The notes under the pieces: model-generated
Told to the model about the DNA's origin: nothing
What the model saw: only the letters and a program-made list of their open reading frames with translations
Database searches by the model: none
In this document: positions 1-10,233 of the stretch, in pieces
Layout of the letters: each line of letters begins with the position of its first letter
Numbering within the stretch: the first letter of the stretch is position 1
Position numbers and translations under genes: made by a program
NCBI GenBank assembly: GCA_937873655.1
Contig: CALMYQ010000024.1
Span: forward strand, 18,935-82,934
Direction of reading: 5' to 3'
Source of the DNA: an uncultured Lewinella sp.
Lineage (GTDB): Bacteria; Bacteroidota; Bacteroidia; Chitinophagales; Saprospiraceae
DNA length: 64,000 nucleotides

Positions 1-2
1 TC

Positions 3-1286
3 ATGCCGGAAGCCTTATCTTCCCGGCCGGAGCCTTACCGCCATCACTGGAAACCCGGAGATCCCTACAACGACATTTACACCGGATGGACCTACCCGCC
101 GAAGGATTATCGAAAATGGGCGGAACTGGTCTACCAGTGGGTCCGGCATTCCGTTGAGCGGTACGGACAAGCAGAAGTGGAAACCTGGTACTGGGAGCTC
201 TGGAACGAACCCAATATCGGTTATTGGAAAGGGACCACGGAGGAGTACATCAAATTGTACGACTTCACATCCGATGCCGTTAAACGGGCCTTACCGGCCG
301 CCCGGATCGGCGGGCCCCATGTAACGGGGCCGTCCTGGGATGTCTCCGCGACCTTCCTGAAATCCTTTCTGGACCATTGCCTGCACGGCGAAAATGCAGC
401 TACCGGTAAGATTGGCGCTCCGCTGGATTATATCGGCTTCCATGCCAAAGGCGCTCCGCGGTGGGAGGCCGACCATATCCGGATGAACCTCGGCGCCCAG
501 CTCAGGGACATCTCGGGCGGGTTTGAGATCGTCGCCTCCTACCCGGAATTCCGCGGGGTACCTATCATCATCGGGGAGTCCGACCCGGAGGGCTGCGCGG
601 CCTGTCCGGCAAGCGTATATCCCAACAATGATTACCGGAACGGAACCATGTACCCCGCCTATACCGCTGCCGCTTTTGCCCGCAAGATCGACCTGGCCGA
701 CCATTTCGGGGTCCGTTTCAAGGGGGCGGTGACCTGGGCTTTTGAATTTGAAGACCAGCGCTGGTTTGACGGCTTCCGGGACCTGGCCACCAACGGGGTG
801 GACAAACCCGTGCTCAATGTCTTTCGGATGTTCGGCATGATGAACGGCAACCGGGTTGCCGTCGATGGGGACTGGGCGTATGATTTTCGGGCCATCCGGG
901 ATTCGAGCGTACGGGGAAAGGATCCGGATATCGGCATCCTGGCGGTGAAGGACGACCACTCGACGGCCTTACTGGTCTGGAACTACCACGACGACGACCT
1001 CCCGTCGCCCAACCGGGCAGTGGACATAGACCTTGAAGGGATCCCTGCGGGAAAAGCCTTATTGCAACATTACCGGATCGACGACCAGCACAGCAATGCC
1101 TATAACGCGTGGCAAAAAATGGGATCGCCGCAACATCCCACTTCCCGGGAGGTTAAGGCCCTGGAAGCCGCAGGCAAGCTGGCACAGCTGGAAGCGCCGG
1201 TCTGGATTACAACCGAGGCCGGAAAAACCTCCCTTCGGGTGGAAATGCCCCGGCATTCGGTCTCGCTATTGAAATTAACCTGGTAA
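3..1286 (+). CDS. GH39-like glycoside hydrolase, 5' end cut by the window
   Basis: This is the C-terminal 427 residues of a retaining glycosidase of the GH39 (beta-xylosidase/iduronidase) type, probably exported. The acid/base motif WNEPN is seen at residues 67-71 of the visible part (Glu69) and a second Glu in IIGES (Glu192) fits the nucleophile; an all-beta C-terminal domain follows. In GH39 enzymes WNEPN normally lies well inside the barrel, so the Met at position 3 is internal and the true start lies before base 1. The stop is one base before the next ATG, so it is cotranscribed with the following glycosidase genes. Substrate cannot be read from the sequence; beta-xyloside or a similar decoration is possible. 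Family confident, specificity not. Confidence 0.8.
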   Translation: MPEALSSRPEPYRHHWKPGDPYNDIYTGWTYPPKDYRKWAELVYQWVRHSVERYGQAEVETWYWELWNEPNIGYWKGTTEEYIKLYDFTSDAVKRALPAARIGGPHVTGPSWDVSATFLKSFLDHCLHGENAATGKIGAPLDYIGFHAKGAPRWEADHIRMNLGAQLRDISGGFEIVASYPEFRGVPIIIGESDPEGCAACPASVYPNNDYRNGTMYPAYTAAAFARKIDLADHFGVRFKGAVTWAFEFEDQRWFDGFRDLATNGVDKPVLNVFRMFGMMNGNRVAVDGDWAYDFRAIRDSSVRGKDPDIGILAVKDDHSTALLVWNYHDDDLPSPNRAVDIDLEGIPAGKALLQHYRIDDQHSNAYNAWQKMGSPQHPTSREVKALEAAGKLAQLEAPVWITTEAGKTSLRVEMPRHSVSLLKLTW

Positions 1287-1287
1287 A

Positions 1288-3447
1288 ATGACCTTTCGAA
1301 ACCTGATCCTCGCCGTATTGGCCGGCTCGATCTTTGCCAATATTCAATGCCCGGCCCGTGAAAAACCGGCAACCGGCAGCCCGATTGACCGGCGTGCGCT
1401 GGTCAGCCGGCATAATGTGGTCAATACCGGGATCGACTCCCTGGAATCACTGACGGTCGGCAACGGGAATTTTGCCTTCACGGCGGATGTTTCCGGGCTG
1501 CAAAGCTTTCCGGATTATTACGAGAACGGGGTTTCCCTGGGTACCGAATCGAACTGGGGCTGGCACAGTTTTCCCAACGCCGGCGACTATGCACTGGAAG
1601 ACGTTGCCCGGACCTTTACCTCCTGCAACGGCCGCGAAACCCCCTACGCCCCGCAACACAAGAACGGCCGGGCCGGAGAAGCCACCAACTGGCTGCGCAG
1701 CAATCCCCACCGGCTTCACCTTGGCCTGATCGGCCTGGTCTTTACCAAAAGTGACGGCACGGAAGCAAGTATCCGGGACCTGAAAAACATCCGCCAGGAA
1801 CTGGATCTGTGGACCGGCAAACTTGAAAGCCGGTATGAGGTGGAAGGGCAGCCCGTTAAAGTGGAGTTGTATTGCCATCAGAATCAGGATTTGATTTCCG
1901 TCCGCGTAGAATCGCCGCTGATCGAAGCGGGCAGATTAAAGGTAAGGTTTCGGTTTCCCTACGGGAAGGATTGCCATGTGTGCCCCGGGTACGATTGGGA
2001 TCATCCTGAAAAACATCGGACATCATGGAGTGGGAAACCGGGTAAAATAGTAGTGATCGACAGGACACTGGATTCAACCCGGTATTTTGTAGGACTAAAA
2101 GGAAATGGTGGGGTACTCTACCAGAACGCCGATCACCAAATTGAGCTAAAACCCGAAAAAGGACAGAAAACACTTGATTTGACGGTTGTTTTCCAACCTG
2201 ATGAAATAAATTCGATAATTACTGATTTTGAAACCACTAAAGCAAACAACGAAAAACAATGGCCTGCATTCTGGCAATCGGGCGGCGCCATCGATTTTTC
2301 AGCTTGTACGGACCCACGTGCGTTTGAACTGGAAAGGCGCGTGGTCCTCTCAGAATACCTGACCAAAATCCAGTGCTCTGGGTACCTGCCGCCCCAGGAA
2401 ACCGGACTGACCTTCAACAGTTGGTACGGCAAATTCCACCTGGAAATGCACTGGTGGCATGGTGTTCACTTTCCGTTATGGGGTCGACCCGACCTGCTGG
2501 AAAACAGCCTGAAATGGTACCCCGCGATCATTGGAAACGCGCGCAAAACGGCAGAATGGCAGGGTTATGACGGCGTCAGGTGGCCCAAGATGACGGACCC
2601 TCAGGGACGGGAAAGCCCGTCGAGCGTCGGGGTTTTTCTGGCCTGGCAACAACCGCACCCGATTTATTTCGCTGAATTAATGTACCGGCAAAACCCGGAT
2701 GAATCGACCCTGGGGCTGTACCGGCAGTTGGTCTTTCAAACCGCGGATTTTATGGCTTCCTATGCCTGCAAGGGCGACGACGGAAAATACCACCTGGTTG
2801 CCCCGCTGATCCCCGCACAGGAGATCTTCCCGGCTGAACGGACTCAGGATCCGCCGTTTGAACTGGTATATTGGCATTATGCGTTGAGCGCAGCCCAGGA
2901 ATGGCGCAAGCGGCTGGGGATGGAACCGGATAAACGGTGGCAGGACGTCATCGATAACCTCACCCCCCTAGCTGTGCGGGACGGCCTTTACTTGCCCGAC
3001 GCCAATTGCCCGGATGCGTATACCAACGACGAATTCCGGCGGGATCACCCCGTGGTAACAGGCGCCTACGGCATGTTGCCCGCCACGCCGCTGGTGGATC
3101 CGGAGCTGATGGCCAATACCTTTACCGAGATCATGAACAAGTGGAACTGGGCGACGACCTGGGGCTGGGATTATCCCATGCTGGCCATGACCGCCGCGCG
3201 ACTCGGACAACCCGAAAAGGCGATCGATGCGCTGTTTATGGACGCGCAGAAAAATACGTACCTCAAGAACGGACACAATTACCAGGATCAGCGCCTCCGG
3301 ATCTACCTGCCCGGCAACGGCGGATTACTGACTGCAGTGGCTATGATGGCGGCCGGTTGGGATAACGCACCGGACCGGCCGAACCCCGGATTTCCGGACG
3401 ACGGGAGGTGGAAAGTGAAGTGGGAGGGGTTGAGGCGGATGCCTTGA
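1288..3447 (+). CDS. Secreted GH65-like (six-hairpin) glycosidase
   Basis: A 719-residue protein with an N-terminal hydrophobic export signal (about residues 1-22). The middle and C-terminal parts look like an (alpha/alpha)6 barrel of the type annotated as GH65/GH95-like in Bacteroidota: aromatic motifs such as MHWWHG near residue 390, and a C-terminal NGGLLTAVAMMAAGW segment typical of the final hairpin. It starts one base after the upstream GH39-like stop, so the two are translationally linked. A patch at about 1860-2280 is AT-richer than the rest. The reaction is not assignable: GH65 enzymes are phosphorylases or hydrolases, and GH95 are fucosidases. It probably acts on an oligosaccharide released by its neighbours. 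Confidence 0.6.
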   Translation: MTFRNLILAVLAGSIFANIQCPAREKPATGSPIDRRALVSRHNVVNTGIDSLESLTVGNGNFAFTADVSGLQSFPDYYENGVSLGTESNWGWHSFPNAGDYALEDVARTFTSCNGRETPYAPQHKNGRAGEATNWLRSNPHRLHLGLIGLVFTKSDGTEASIRDLKNIRQELDLWTGKLESRYEVEGQPVKVELYCHQNQDLISVRVESPLIEAGRLKVRFRFPYGKDCHVCPGYDWDHPEKHRTSWSGKPGKIVVIDRTLDSTRYFVGLKGNGGVLYQNADHQIELKPEKGQKTLDLTVVFQPDEINSIITDFETTKANNEKQWPAFWQSGGAIDFSACTDPRAFELERRVVLSEYLTKIQCSGYLPPQETGLTFNSWYGKFHLEMHWWHGVHFPLWGRPDLLENSLKWYPAIIGNARKTAEWQGYDGVRWPKMTDPQGRESPSSVGVFLAWQQPHPIYFAELMYRQNPDESTLGLYRQLVFQTADFMASYACKGDDGKYHLVAPLIPAQEIFPAERTQDPPFELVYWHYALSAAQEWRKRLGMEPDKRWQDVIDNLTPLAVRDGLYLPDANCPDAYTNDEFRRDHPVVTGAYGMLPATPLVDPELMANTFTEIMNKWNWATTWGWDYPMLAMTAARLGQPEKAIDALFMDAQKNTYLKNGHNYQDQRLRIYLPGNGGLLTAVAMMAAGWDNAPDRPNPGFPDDGRWKVKWEGLRRMP

Positions 3448-3462
3448 GGGGAGGGGGGGTGA

Positions 3463-3490
3463 GCCCGCCTTCGCCAGGGGCTTCGGCGGA
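3463..3490. repeat. GC-rich palindromic intergenic element, copy 1
   Basis: A 28-bp element whose outer arms CCGCC and GGCGG pair around a CTTCG-containing core. It is almost identical to the copy at 49968-49995 and related to the copies at 33995 and 34135. It lies just after the GH65-like stop, embedded in G-rich low-complexity sequence, and could form a terminator-like hairpin. Confidence 0.7.
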
Positions 3491-3502
3491 CGGAGAGGGG
3501 GG

Positions 3503-3558
3503 GAGGAATTGAGGAATCGAGGAATTGAGGAATTGAGGAACTGAGGAACTGAGGAATT
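3503..3558. repeat. 8-bp tandem array (GAGGAATT type), 7 units
   Basis: Seven consecutive 8-bp units reading GAGGAATT with T/C variation in the last two positions. The array is in the 145-bp gap between the GH65-like and GH106-like genes. Units of the same family, mostly in inverted orientation, occur at 23302-23334. Confidence 0.9.
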
Positions 3559-3592
3559 GAGGGTGCGAGGAACTGGACGAAAAACCGAATAG

Positions 3593-6541
3593 ATGAATAA
3601 TACCCGGATTTGTTATCTGTTGGTCATTGCGATCATCGTTTTTGGGGGGGCTTGCACCTCCAGACAGGAAATTACGCCCGAATGGCCGGAAATATCCAAT
3701 GAAACCAGGCCGTGGGCCCGCTGGTGGTGGCACGGCAGCAGTGTGGATACCGCCAACCTCCGGCTGGAAATGGAAGCCTATAAGGCAGCCGGCCTGGGCG
3801 GGTTGGAGTTGACGCCCATTTTCGGCGTGATCGGCGATGAAGAAAACTTTGTGGATTACCTGTCGCCGGAGTGGGTGGATCATTTCGAATTTGCGCTGGA
3901 GGAAGCCCGGCGGCTCGGGTTGGGAATGGATATGGCCACCGGTACGGGCTGGCCGTTCGGCGGCCCCTGGGTGGGGGAGGACAATGCCCCCAAAAACCTG
4001 GTTTGTCAGACCTATTCCCTCGCGGGCGGCGAATCGCTGAAGGAGCCGGTCATCTATACCCAAAAGCCATACATCCGGGCGGTTCGCAATCAATTGTACC
4101 AACTCTTCGGCATCTACCGGAATGATGGAGAAAAGCTGGTCGGCTCCATCAAGAATCCGGTGGAGATCAACCGCGAAAACCGCGTGACGATCAAGGACCT
4201 GGTTGAACCCGTTGCTGCCAACAAGAACCTGCAAGGGTTGGCTTTGGACCAGGTGAAGTTCGAGAAAAACCTGCCGTTGATATCCCTGATGGCCTTTTCC
4301 GATGGAGGGGTTGCTGAGGACCTGACCGGCAAAGTCGACCAGAATGGAAAACTGGATTGGAAAGCCCCGGATGGTCAATGGACGCTTTACGCCCTTTTTC
4401 AGGGATGGCACGGCAAAATGGTGGAGCGGGCTGCACCGGGCGGTGAAGGCAATACCATCGACCATTTTTCCGGGCAGGCGATCCGGCATTATTTGTCCAG
4501 GTTCGACAGCGCCTTCGCGGGGCGGGATATCGGATACTTGCGCAGCTTTTTCAACGATTCCTATGAAGTGGATGACGCTTTGGGCAATGCTGACTGGACA
4601 CCGGAATTTTTCCAGGAATTCGAATCGCGCAGGGGGTATGATCTGCGCCGGCACCTGCCTGCTTTGTTTTCGCCGGACTCACTGCAATGGGATGCGCGCA
4701 TCCTCAGCGATTACCGGGAAACCCTTTCGGATCTCATTTTGGAAAAATTTACCACCAGCTGGAAGGAATGGGCCCACGGAAAAGGCGCTATCGTCAGGAA
4801 TCAGGCGCACGGCTCTCCCGGGAACATTCTGGACCTGTACGCCGCCAGCGATATTCCGGAGACAGAGGGGACCGATCTCCTGGGCATAAAGTTCGCTTCT
4901 TCCGCCGCCCATGTGACGGGCAAAAAACTGGCCTCTTCCGAATCGGCCACCTGGCTGAACGAACATTTCCTCTCATCACTCAGCGATATCAAGGCCAACC
5001 TGGAAAACTATTTTCTGGGCGGGATCAATCACGTATTGTACCATGGGACCGCCTACAGTCCGCATGAGGATGCCTGGCCCGGGCGGCTTTTTTATGCGGC
5101 GGTCCACCTGAATCCGAGAAACCCGCTATGGATGGATTTCAATGCCCTCAACGAATATGCAACCCGGGTTCAGTCCTTTCTCCAGATGGGACAACCCGAT
5201 AACGACGTCCTGTTGTATTTTCCGGCCGGCGACCGTTTTGCCGACCGCGGGCGATACCTGATTGAGCACTTTGAGCTTAGAGGGCCCGGATTTGACAGTT
5301 CTGCTTTCAAAGCCGTCGGCGCCGAATTGCAGACCGGCGGGTACGGGTTCGACTATATTTCGGACCGGCAGACGCTGGAAGTGACCGGCCGTGAAACTAC
5401 GCTGCTTACCGGTGGAGTGTCCTACAAAACAATAGTCGTGCCGGAATGCGATTATATGCCCCTGACCACTTTTGAAAAACTGATCAACCTGGCCGAAGGC
5501 GGGGCAACCGTAATCTTTCACAACCGGTTGCCTGTCCATGTAGCCGGATGGAAGGATTGGGAGAGCCGGCAGAAGCAATTCGATGATTTGAAAGCCAGGC
5601 TCAGCTTTACGGATACGGAGGTGAGCGGTGTCCGGGAAGCCAGGATTGGCCAGGGTGCGGTCCTGCTCGGCGCAGCGATCAAAAAACTGCTGACCAAGGC
5701 CGGTGTCGACCGGGAGGAAATGACGGACATAGGTTTGCAATTCACACGCCGCAGTCATGAAGGCGGGCGTCATTATTTCATTCTGAACAAGGGAACGCAA
5801 CCGGTGGACGGATGGACACCTTTGGCGGTACCGGGAGCGGCTGCCCTCCTGTTTGATCCGGTAACCGGCCGGAAAGGCCTGGCCCGAACCCGCTTGTCAG
5901 GCGAAGGGAAAATGGAGGTCTATCTGCAACTAGATACAACACAATCCATTATCGTTCAGACGTTTGATGAAAAGGTGTCGGCTAAACCCTACCCGTATTA
6001 TGGGAAGGCCGGGCAACCGGTTGAACTGGCAGGACCGTGGCGCCTTCGCTTCCTGGCGGGCGGCCCGGAATTGCCTGGAGAAACGGACCTGAACCGGCTC
6101 CAATCCTGGACCGGCCTGGACGGCGACCTCGTCAAGGCCTTCTCGGGTACGGCGGCCTATTCCATACAGCTCCCTGATCTGCCGGCAGCGGCGGGTTGGC
6201 GGCTCAACCTCGGGCAGGTAGCCGTCAGCGCAAGCGTCTGGGTGAACGGGCAAAAAGCCGGCGCCCTGATCGGGCCTGTTTATTCTATGGTCCTGGATGG
6301 GAGCTTGTTGAAAGGGGCCGATACCCTGGAAATCCGGGTGACCAACCTGATGGCCAACCGCATAGCCGATCTGGATAAACGGGGGGTATTCTGGAAAAAA
6401 TTCTATAACGTGAATTTCCCGGCAAGGCTGCCTGAAAACCGGAAAAACGGCCTTTTCGACGCCTCGGAATGGACGCCGCTGCCATCAGGCCTAATCGGGC
6501 CGGTAACTTTGACGCCCGTAGCAATATTGGAGGATCAATGA
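3593..6541 (+). CDS. GH106-like alpha-L-rhamnosidase lipoprotein
   Basis: A 982-residue predicted outer-surface or periplasmic lipoprotein: a hydrophobic signal ends in FGGAC (Cys21). The N-terminal catalytic region carries ARWWWHG, LGGLELTP and the GTGWPFGGPWV motif typical of GH106 alpha-L-rhamnosidases and their unclassified relatives, and the length is right for the family. The C-terminus has a galactose-binding-like beta domain (about residues 800-960) with VWVNGQKAG. The stop codon overlaps the start of the DUF4450 gene, so translation is coupled. With its neighbours it suggests removal of rhamnose-like sugars from a decorated polysaccharide such as rhamnogalacturonan or a glycoside. 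Family likely, substrate inferred. Confidence 0.8.
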   Translation: MNNTRICYLLVIAIIVFGGACTSRQEITPEWPEISNETRPWARWWWHGSSVDTANLRLEMEAYKAAGLGGLELTPIFGVIGDEENFVDYLSPEWVDHFEFALEEARRLGLGMDMATGTGWPFGGPWVGEDNAPKNLVCQTYSLAGGESLKEPVIYTQKPYIRAVRNQLYQLFGIYRNDGEKLVGSIKNPVEINRENRVTIKDLVEPVAANKNLQGLALDQVKFEKNLPLISLMAFSDGGVAEDLTGKVDQNGKLDWKAPDGQWTLYALFQGWHGKMVERAAPGGEGNTIDHFSGQAIRHYLSRFDSAFAGRDIGYLRSFFNDSYEVDDALGNADWTPEFFQEFESRRGYDLRRHLPALFSPDSLQWDARILSDYRETLSDLILEKFTTSWKEWAHGKGAIVRNQAHGSPGNILDLYAASDIPETEGTDLLGIKFASSAAHVTGKKLASSESATWLNEHFLSSLSDIKANLENYFLGGINHVLYHGTAYSPHEDAWPGRLFYAAVHLNPRNPLWMDFNALNEYATRVQSFLQMGQPDNDVLLYFPAGDRFADRGRYLIEHFELRGPGFDSSAFKAVGAELQTGGYGFDYISDRQTLEVTGRETTLLTGGVSYKTIVVPECDYMPLTTFEKLINLAEGGATVIFHNRLPVHVAGWKDWESRQKQFDDLKARLSFTDTEVSGVREARIGQGAVLLGAAIKKLLTKAGVDREEMTDIGLQFTRRSHEGGRHYFILNKGTQPVDGWTPLAVPGAAALLFDPVTGRKGLARTRLSGEGKMEVYLQLDTTQSIIVQTFDEKVSAKPYPYYGKAGQPVELAGPWRLRFLAGGPELPGETDLNRLQSWTGLDGDLVKAFSGTAAYSIQLPDLPAAAGWRLNLGQVAVSASVWVNGQKAGALIGPVYSMVLDGSLLKGADTLEIRVTNLMANRIADLDKRGVFWKKFYNVNFPARLPENRKNGLFDASEWTPLPSGLIGPVTLTPVAILEDQ

Positions 6542-9500
6542 TGTTGAATAAATATTTGCCCGCGCTCTGCTTTCTCGGGGCATTATGGTCATTTCAACCC
6601 GGCGGATATGCCCAAACGGACGAGTATTGGCACGGCATCGAACGGTCGGTCCGGTACCAGCCCGACGGCCGGGATTTTGTGATCGCCAACGGAAACAAGC
6701 GATTCAATCGCGCCCTTTACGGCACCAACACCGGTTTTCGGGTTGAAGGCGGCGACCTGCCGGAGTTTGCCCTGTATATGCCGGGCATGGGCGGTAATTT
6801 CAAACTGGGAATAGCGGTCAACGGCCGTTCCAAATGGCTTACAGCCGCGGATTCCGTATTTACGCGCTACCGGCCGGGAAGCCTGATCTATGAAATCCGG
6901 GACAGCCTGTTGGGAAACGGCAGTTTGACCCTGACCCTGTTGGCCATGGATGACGCGGAAGGCATGCTGTTGAAAGTCACACCCGAAGACGCGCTTCAAG
7001 ACGTCCGGCTCATCTGGGCATTCGGCGGCGCAACGGGCAAAAAATTCAGCCGCGACGGGGATATCGGGGCCGATCCGGAGTCGGTTTTTTACCTGAAACC
7101 GGAGAATTGCCGGGATAATTTCTACGATATCGACAGCAGCGCTTTTACCCTTTATTACGGAGCGGGCTCCCTGCCGGAAACACTCAGGTACCGCAATGAT
7201 TACATCCCCCAGCCTGAGGATGAGGAGCGGGAAAAAAGGACGATTTTGGGGGTGGCGCCGCCTGGCTCGTCGTTGAAAATCTGCAGCGCTGCTGAACAGG
7301 AGGATCCGGTTGCTTTTTATCAATCGGACAATAAAGAAGCGCCGGCGCTTGGCGGAAAAACTGACCTTCAATCCGGTTCTCCAATTTATTTTTCACTCCT
7401 TAATCCGCTTTCCAAACAGGCATTCCAATATGGAGCATTACCCGGGCTTTTTGACCAGGCCGAACGATCCCGGTCGGTGTTGGCCGGCAGGATCGTCGTC
7501 AATACACCGGACCCGTATATCAACACGATCGGCGGGGCCCTGGCGGTGGCGGCTGATGCGATCTGGGAAGACCCCAGTTTCCTGCACGGCGCCGTTGCCT
7601 GGCGGATGCGCCTGCCCGGTTGGCGCGGCGCCTTTGCCGGCGATTGGCTGGGCTGGCACGACCGGGCAGCCCGGCATTTCAACGCCTATGCCCTTGCCCA
7701 ATATACCGAACCGCCCTCTGGCCCCAACGACCCCGATACCGAACGGAATCTGGCCCGTCAGCGGGAAGTGGAGGGCAACGCCCTGTTTTCCAGCGGCTAC
7801 ATCAGCCGGAACCCCGGCAAGTTGAACAAGCCGCATCATTACGATATGAATCTCGTGTTTGTCGATCAGCTGCTGCGGCATTGCCTTTGGACCGGCGACC
7901 TGGAATTTGTCCGGCACATGTGGCCCTTGCTCATGCGGCACCTGGATTGGGAAAAGCGCTGTTTCGACGCGGACGGCGACGGGCTGTTTGACGCTTATTG
8001 CTGCATTTGGGCCAGTGATGCGGTGCAGTACAGCGGCGGCGGCGTGACCCATTCCTCAGCCTACAATTATTGGGCTTTCAATATGGTGGCCAGACTGGCT
8101 GCAATGATCGGAGAGGACCCCGGGCCCTTTCAGGCCGAAGCTGACAGGATCTTTTTGGCGCTGAATGCCGATCTGTGGCTACCGGCAAAGGGCCGGTACG
8201 GCGAATACCGCGATCAATCGGGGTTGGAAAGGGTTCATGAGACACCGGCCATCTGGACGATTTACCACGCTTTGGATTCGGAGGTTGCCGATCCCTTTCA
8301 GGCCTTTCAATCCCTTCGATATATCGATACCGAAATCCCGCATATCCCGGTCAAGGCAAAGGGCCTGCCGGAAGGCGATCACCATCTGATTTCAACTTCC
8401 AGTTGGATGCCCTACACCTGGTCGGTCAACAACGTAGCGCTTGCCGAAAACCTGCACGCCAGTCTGGCCTATTGGCAGGGAGGGCGATCTGATGAGGCGT
8501 TCAGGATCTGGAAGAGCGCCTTGCTGGAAAGCATGTACCTGAGTTCGAGCCCCGGCGGGTTCGGTCAGTTGCCCTTTTACGATGCCATACGCGGCGAGTT
8601 GTACCGGGATTTTGCCGATCCGGTCGGCATGGCGTCCCGGACCCTGGTGGAAGGGCTGTTCGGCGTGCAACCCGATGCGCTGGACAGTGTGCTGACCGTG
8701 CAACCCGGGTGGCCCGATGACTGGGAGTTTGCCTCCCTGGAAACCCCGGATCTGAGGGTGCTTTACAACCACAGCGAATCGACGGATTACTACAACATAG
8801 TGCCGACTTTGCCGGCCCCGGTCAGGTTGATGCTGGTACTGAAAGCCAGAAAATGCAAAATCGAAAAGATCCTGGTGAACGGACAGGATGCCGGCTGGTC
8901 GCAACAGGTGAATGCAGTCGGCGAGCCGGAAGTGGTCATTGAAACGGGATTTGCGCCGGGTTATGAAGTGGCCGTCACCTGGGCGGGCGATCCACCGGAG
9001 ATTCCGGGATACCAGCGGGCTGTTGCGCACGGGGATGGGGTTCAATGGACGACCCAAAAGGCGAAAACCCTGGAACTGTTCGATCCGCAAAGTGTATTGG
9101 GCCGACCGGATCTGCAAAGCAACAGGCTGACGGCCGAAGTTACCGGTGATCCCGGGAATCCGACGGTTTTTGTCCGGATGGCACAGGGAGAAATGCACTG
9201 GTGGGCGCCCATTTGTTTTGAGATCGAACCGCCGGTTGAATTGGACCTCCTCCAACCTGGATCGGAGAGCAGCTTGCCTGTTCGGATTAAAAACAACGCC
9301 TCCAGCCCGATGAGCGGACAATTATTAATAAACAAAGGATCAAATGCCTTTCTTCAGGATATCGAATTGGAGGCTACAGCTTTTTCTGCTCCGATCAATA
9401 TTCCGAAATCGGTTTTGGAGCCGGGTACCAATACCGTTCAATTTACCACAGCAAACGAGACCCGGCAAATAACTTTTACGGATTGGGATGCCCATGCCGA

Positions 9501-10233
9501 TCCGGGTGCTGAATGGGCTTATCCGGATATTACGCCGTATTTCAATGATCAGTTGACCCATATTTTCAAGCAGGAATACCGGAGTCCGCGGCCGTCGTCA
9601 CCTACCCTCCAGCTCCCGCTCCAGGGCATCGGCAACTGGGCTTATCCCTTCATCCGGCCGGAAATTGACGATTCGGGGTTGAAGGCTTTGGCGGGAGAAG
9701 AAGACCGGATCGAAATGCCGCAGGGAATTCCGTTTTCCGTTTCCGGTCAATCCGGGCAAAAGGACATCCTGTTCGTATCGCAATGGGATAATTTTCCCGC
9801 TGAAGCAGTTATTCCACTCTCGGGATCAGCCCGCCACGCCTATTTTCTGATGGCCGGCACCACCAACCCCATGCAGAGCCGGTTTGACAACGGCGAAATC
9901 ATTGTGGAATACCAGGATGGGACGCAGGATACCCTGACCCTGCGCAATCCCGAAAGCTGGGCGCCGATCGAGCAGGATTATTATGTCGATGGGTATGCCT
10001 TTTACCTGGAAAAACCGAGACCCCCGAGAATTGCGCTTAAAACCGGGCAGATCACCCGCGAGTTCCATGAATTTACCCCCATAAAAGGCTTTTCGGAATT
10101 CGGCATCGACGGCGGCGCGGCGATTGTGCTCGACCTGCGCCTGGACCCGGAGAAGGAGCTGAAATCGATGACCCTGCGGGCATTGGCCAACGATGTGGTG
10201 ATCGGGTTGATGGCGGTTACGTTGATGAGGTGA
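6538..10233 (+). CDS. DUF4450-type secreted glycosidase-like protein
   Basis: A 1231-residue secreted protein with a signal peptide (ends near GGYAQ). I recognise it as the DUF4450 family found in Bacteroidota polysaccharide-utilisation loci; the central part (about residues 320-730) resembles an (alpha/alpha)6 glycosidase barrel with WASDAVQYSGGGVTHSSAYNYW and a later STSSWMPYTWSVNN. Beta-sandwich domains fill the C-terminal third. The start at 6538 is chosen because a GGAGG sequence lies 4 bases upstream, the signal follows directly, and ATGA overlaps the upstream stop; an alternative ATG follows immediately at 6541. No biochemical activity is established to my knowledge; a glycosidase acting with the GH106-like enzyme is inferred. 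Confidence 0.7.
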   Translation: MMLNKYLPALCFLGALWSFQPGGYAQTDEYWHGIERSVRYQPDGRDFVIANGNKRFNRALYGTNTGFRVEGGDLPEFALYMPGMGGNFKLGIAVNGRSKWLTAADSVFTRYRPGSLIYEIRDSLLGNGSLTLTLLAMDDAEGMLLKVTPEDALQDVRLIWAFGGATGKKFSRDGDIGADPESVFYLKPENCRDNFYDIDSSAFTLYYGAGSLPETLRYRNDYIPQPEDEEREKRTILGVAPPGSSLKICSAAEQEDPVAFYQSDNKEAPALGGKTDLQSGSPIYFSLLNPLSKQAFQYGALPGLFDQAERSRSVLAGRIVVNTPDPYINTIGGALAVAADAIWEDPSFLHGAVAWRMRLPGWRGAFAGDWLGWHDRAARHFNAYALAQYTEPPSGPNDPDTERNLARQREVEGNALFSSGYISRNPGKLNKPHHYDMNLVFVDQLLRHCLWTGDLEFVRHMWPLLMRHLDWEKRCFDADGDGLFDAYCCIWASDAVQYSGGGVTHSSAYNYWAFNMVARLAAMIGEDPGPFQAEADRIFLALNADLWLPAKGRYGEYRDQSGLERVHETPAIWTIYHALDSEVADPFQAFQSLRYIDTEIPHIPVKAKGLPEGDHHLISTSSWMPYTWSVNNVALAENLHASLAYWQGGRSDEAFRIWKSALLESMYLSSSPGGFGQLPFYDAIRGELYRDFADPVGMASRTLVEGLFGVQPDALDSVLTVQPGWPDDWEFASLETPDLRVLYNHSESTDYYNIVPTLPAPVRLMLVLKARKCKIEKILVNGQDAGWSQQVNAVGEPEVVIETGFAPGYEVAVTWAGDPPEIPGYQRAVAHGDGVQWTTQKAKTLELFDPQSVLGRPDLQSNRLTAEVTGDPGNPTVFVRMAQGEMHWWAPICFEIEPPVELDLLQPGSESSLPVRIKNNASSPMSGQLLINKGSNAFLQDIELEATAFSAPINIPKSVLEPGTNTVQFTTANETRQITFTDWDAHADPGAEWAYPDITPYFNDQLTHIFKQEYRSPRPSSPTLQLPLQGIGNWAYPFIRPEIDDSGLKALAGEEDRIEMPQGIPFSVSGQSGQKDILFVSQWDNFPAEAVIPLSGSARHAYFLMAGTTNPMQSRFDNGEIIVEYQDGTQDTLTLRNPESWAPIEQDYYVDGYAFYLEKPRPPRIALKTGQITREFHEFTPIKGFSEFGIDGGAAIVLDLRLDPEKELKSMTLRALANDVVIGLMAVTLMR

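Noticed and set aside
291..959. Long antisense frames opposite the GC-rich glycosidase genes (also at 3341-4654, 35240-36439, 52593-53912, 61469-63652)
   Set aside because: They lack recognisable motifs and lie opposite well-supported genes; long antisense frames are expected in GC-rich codons.
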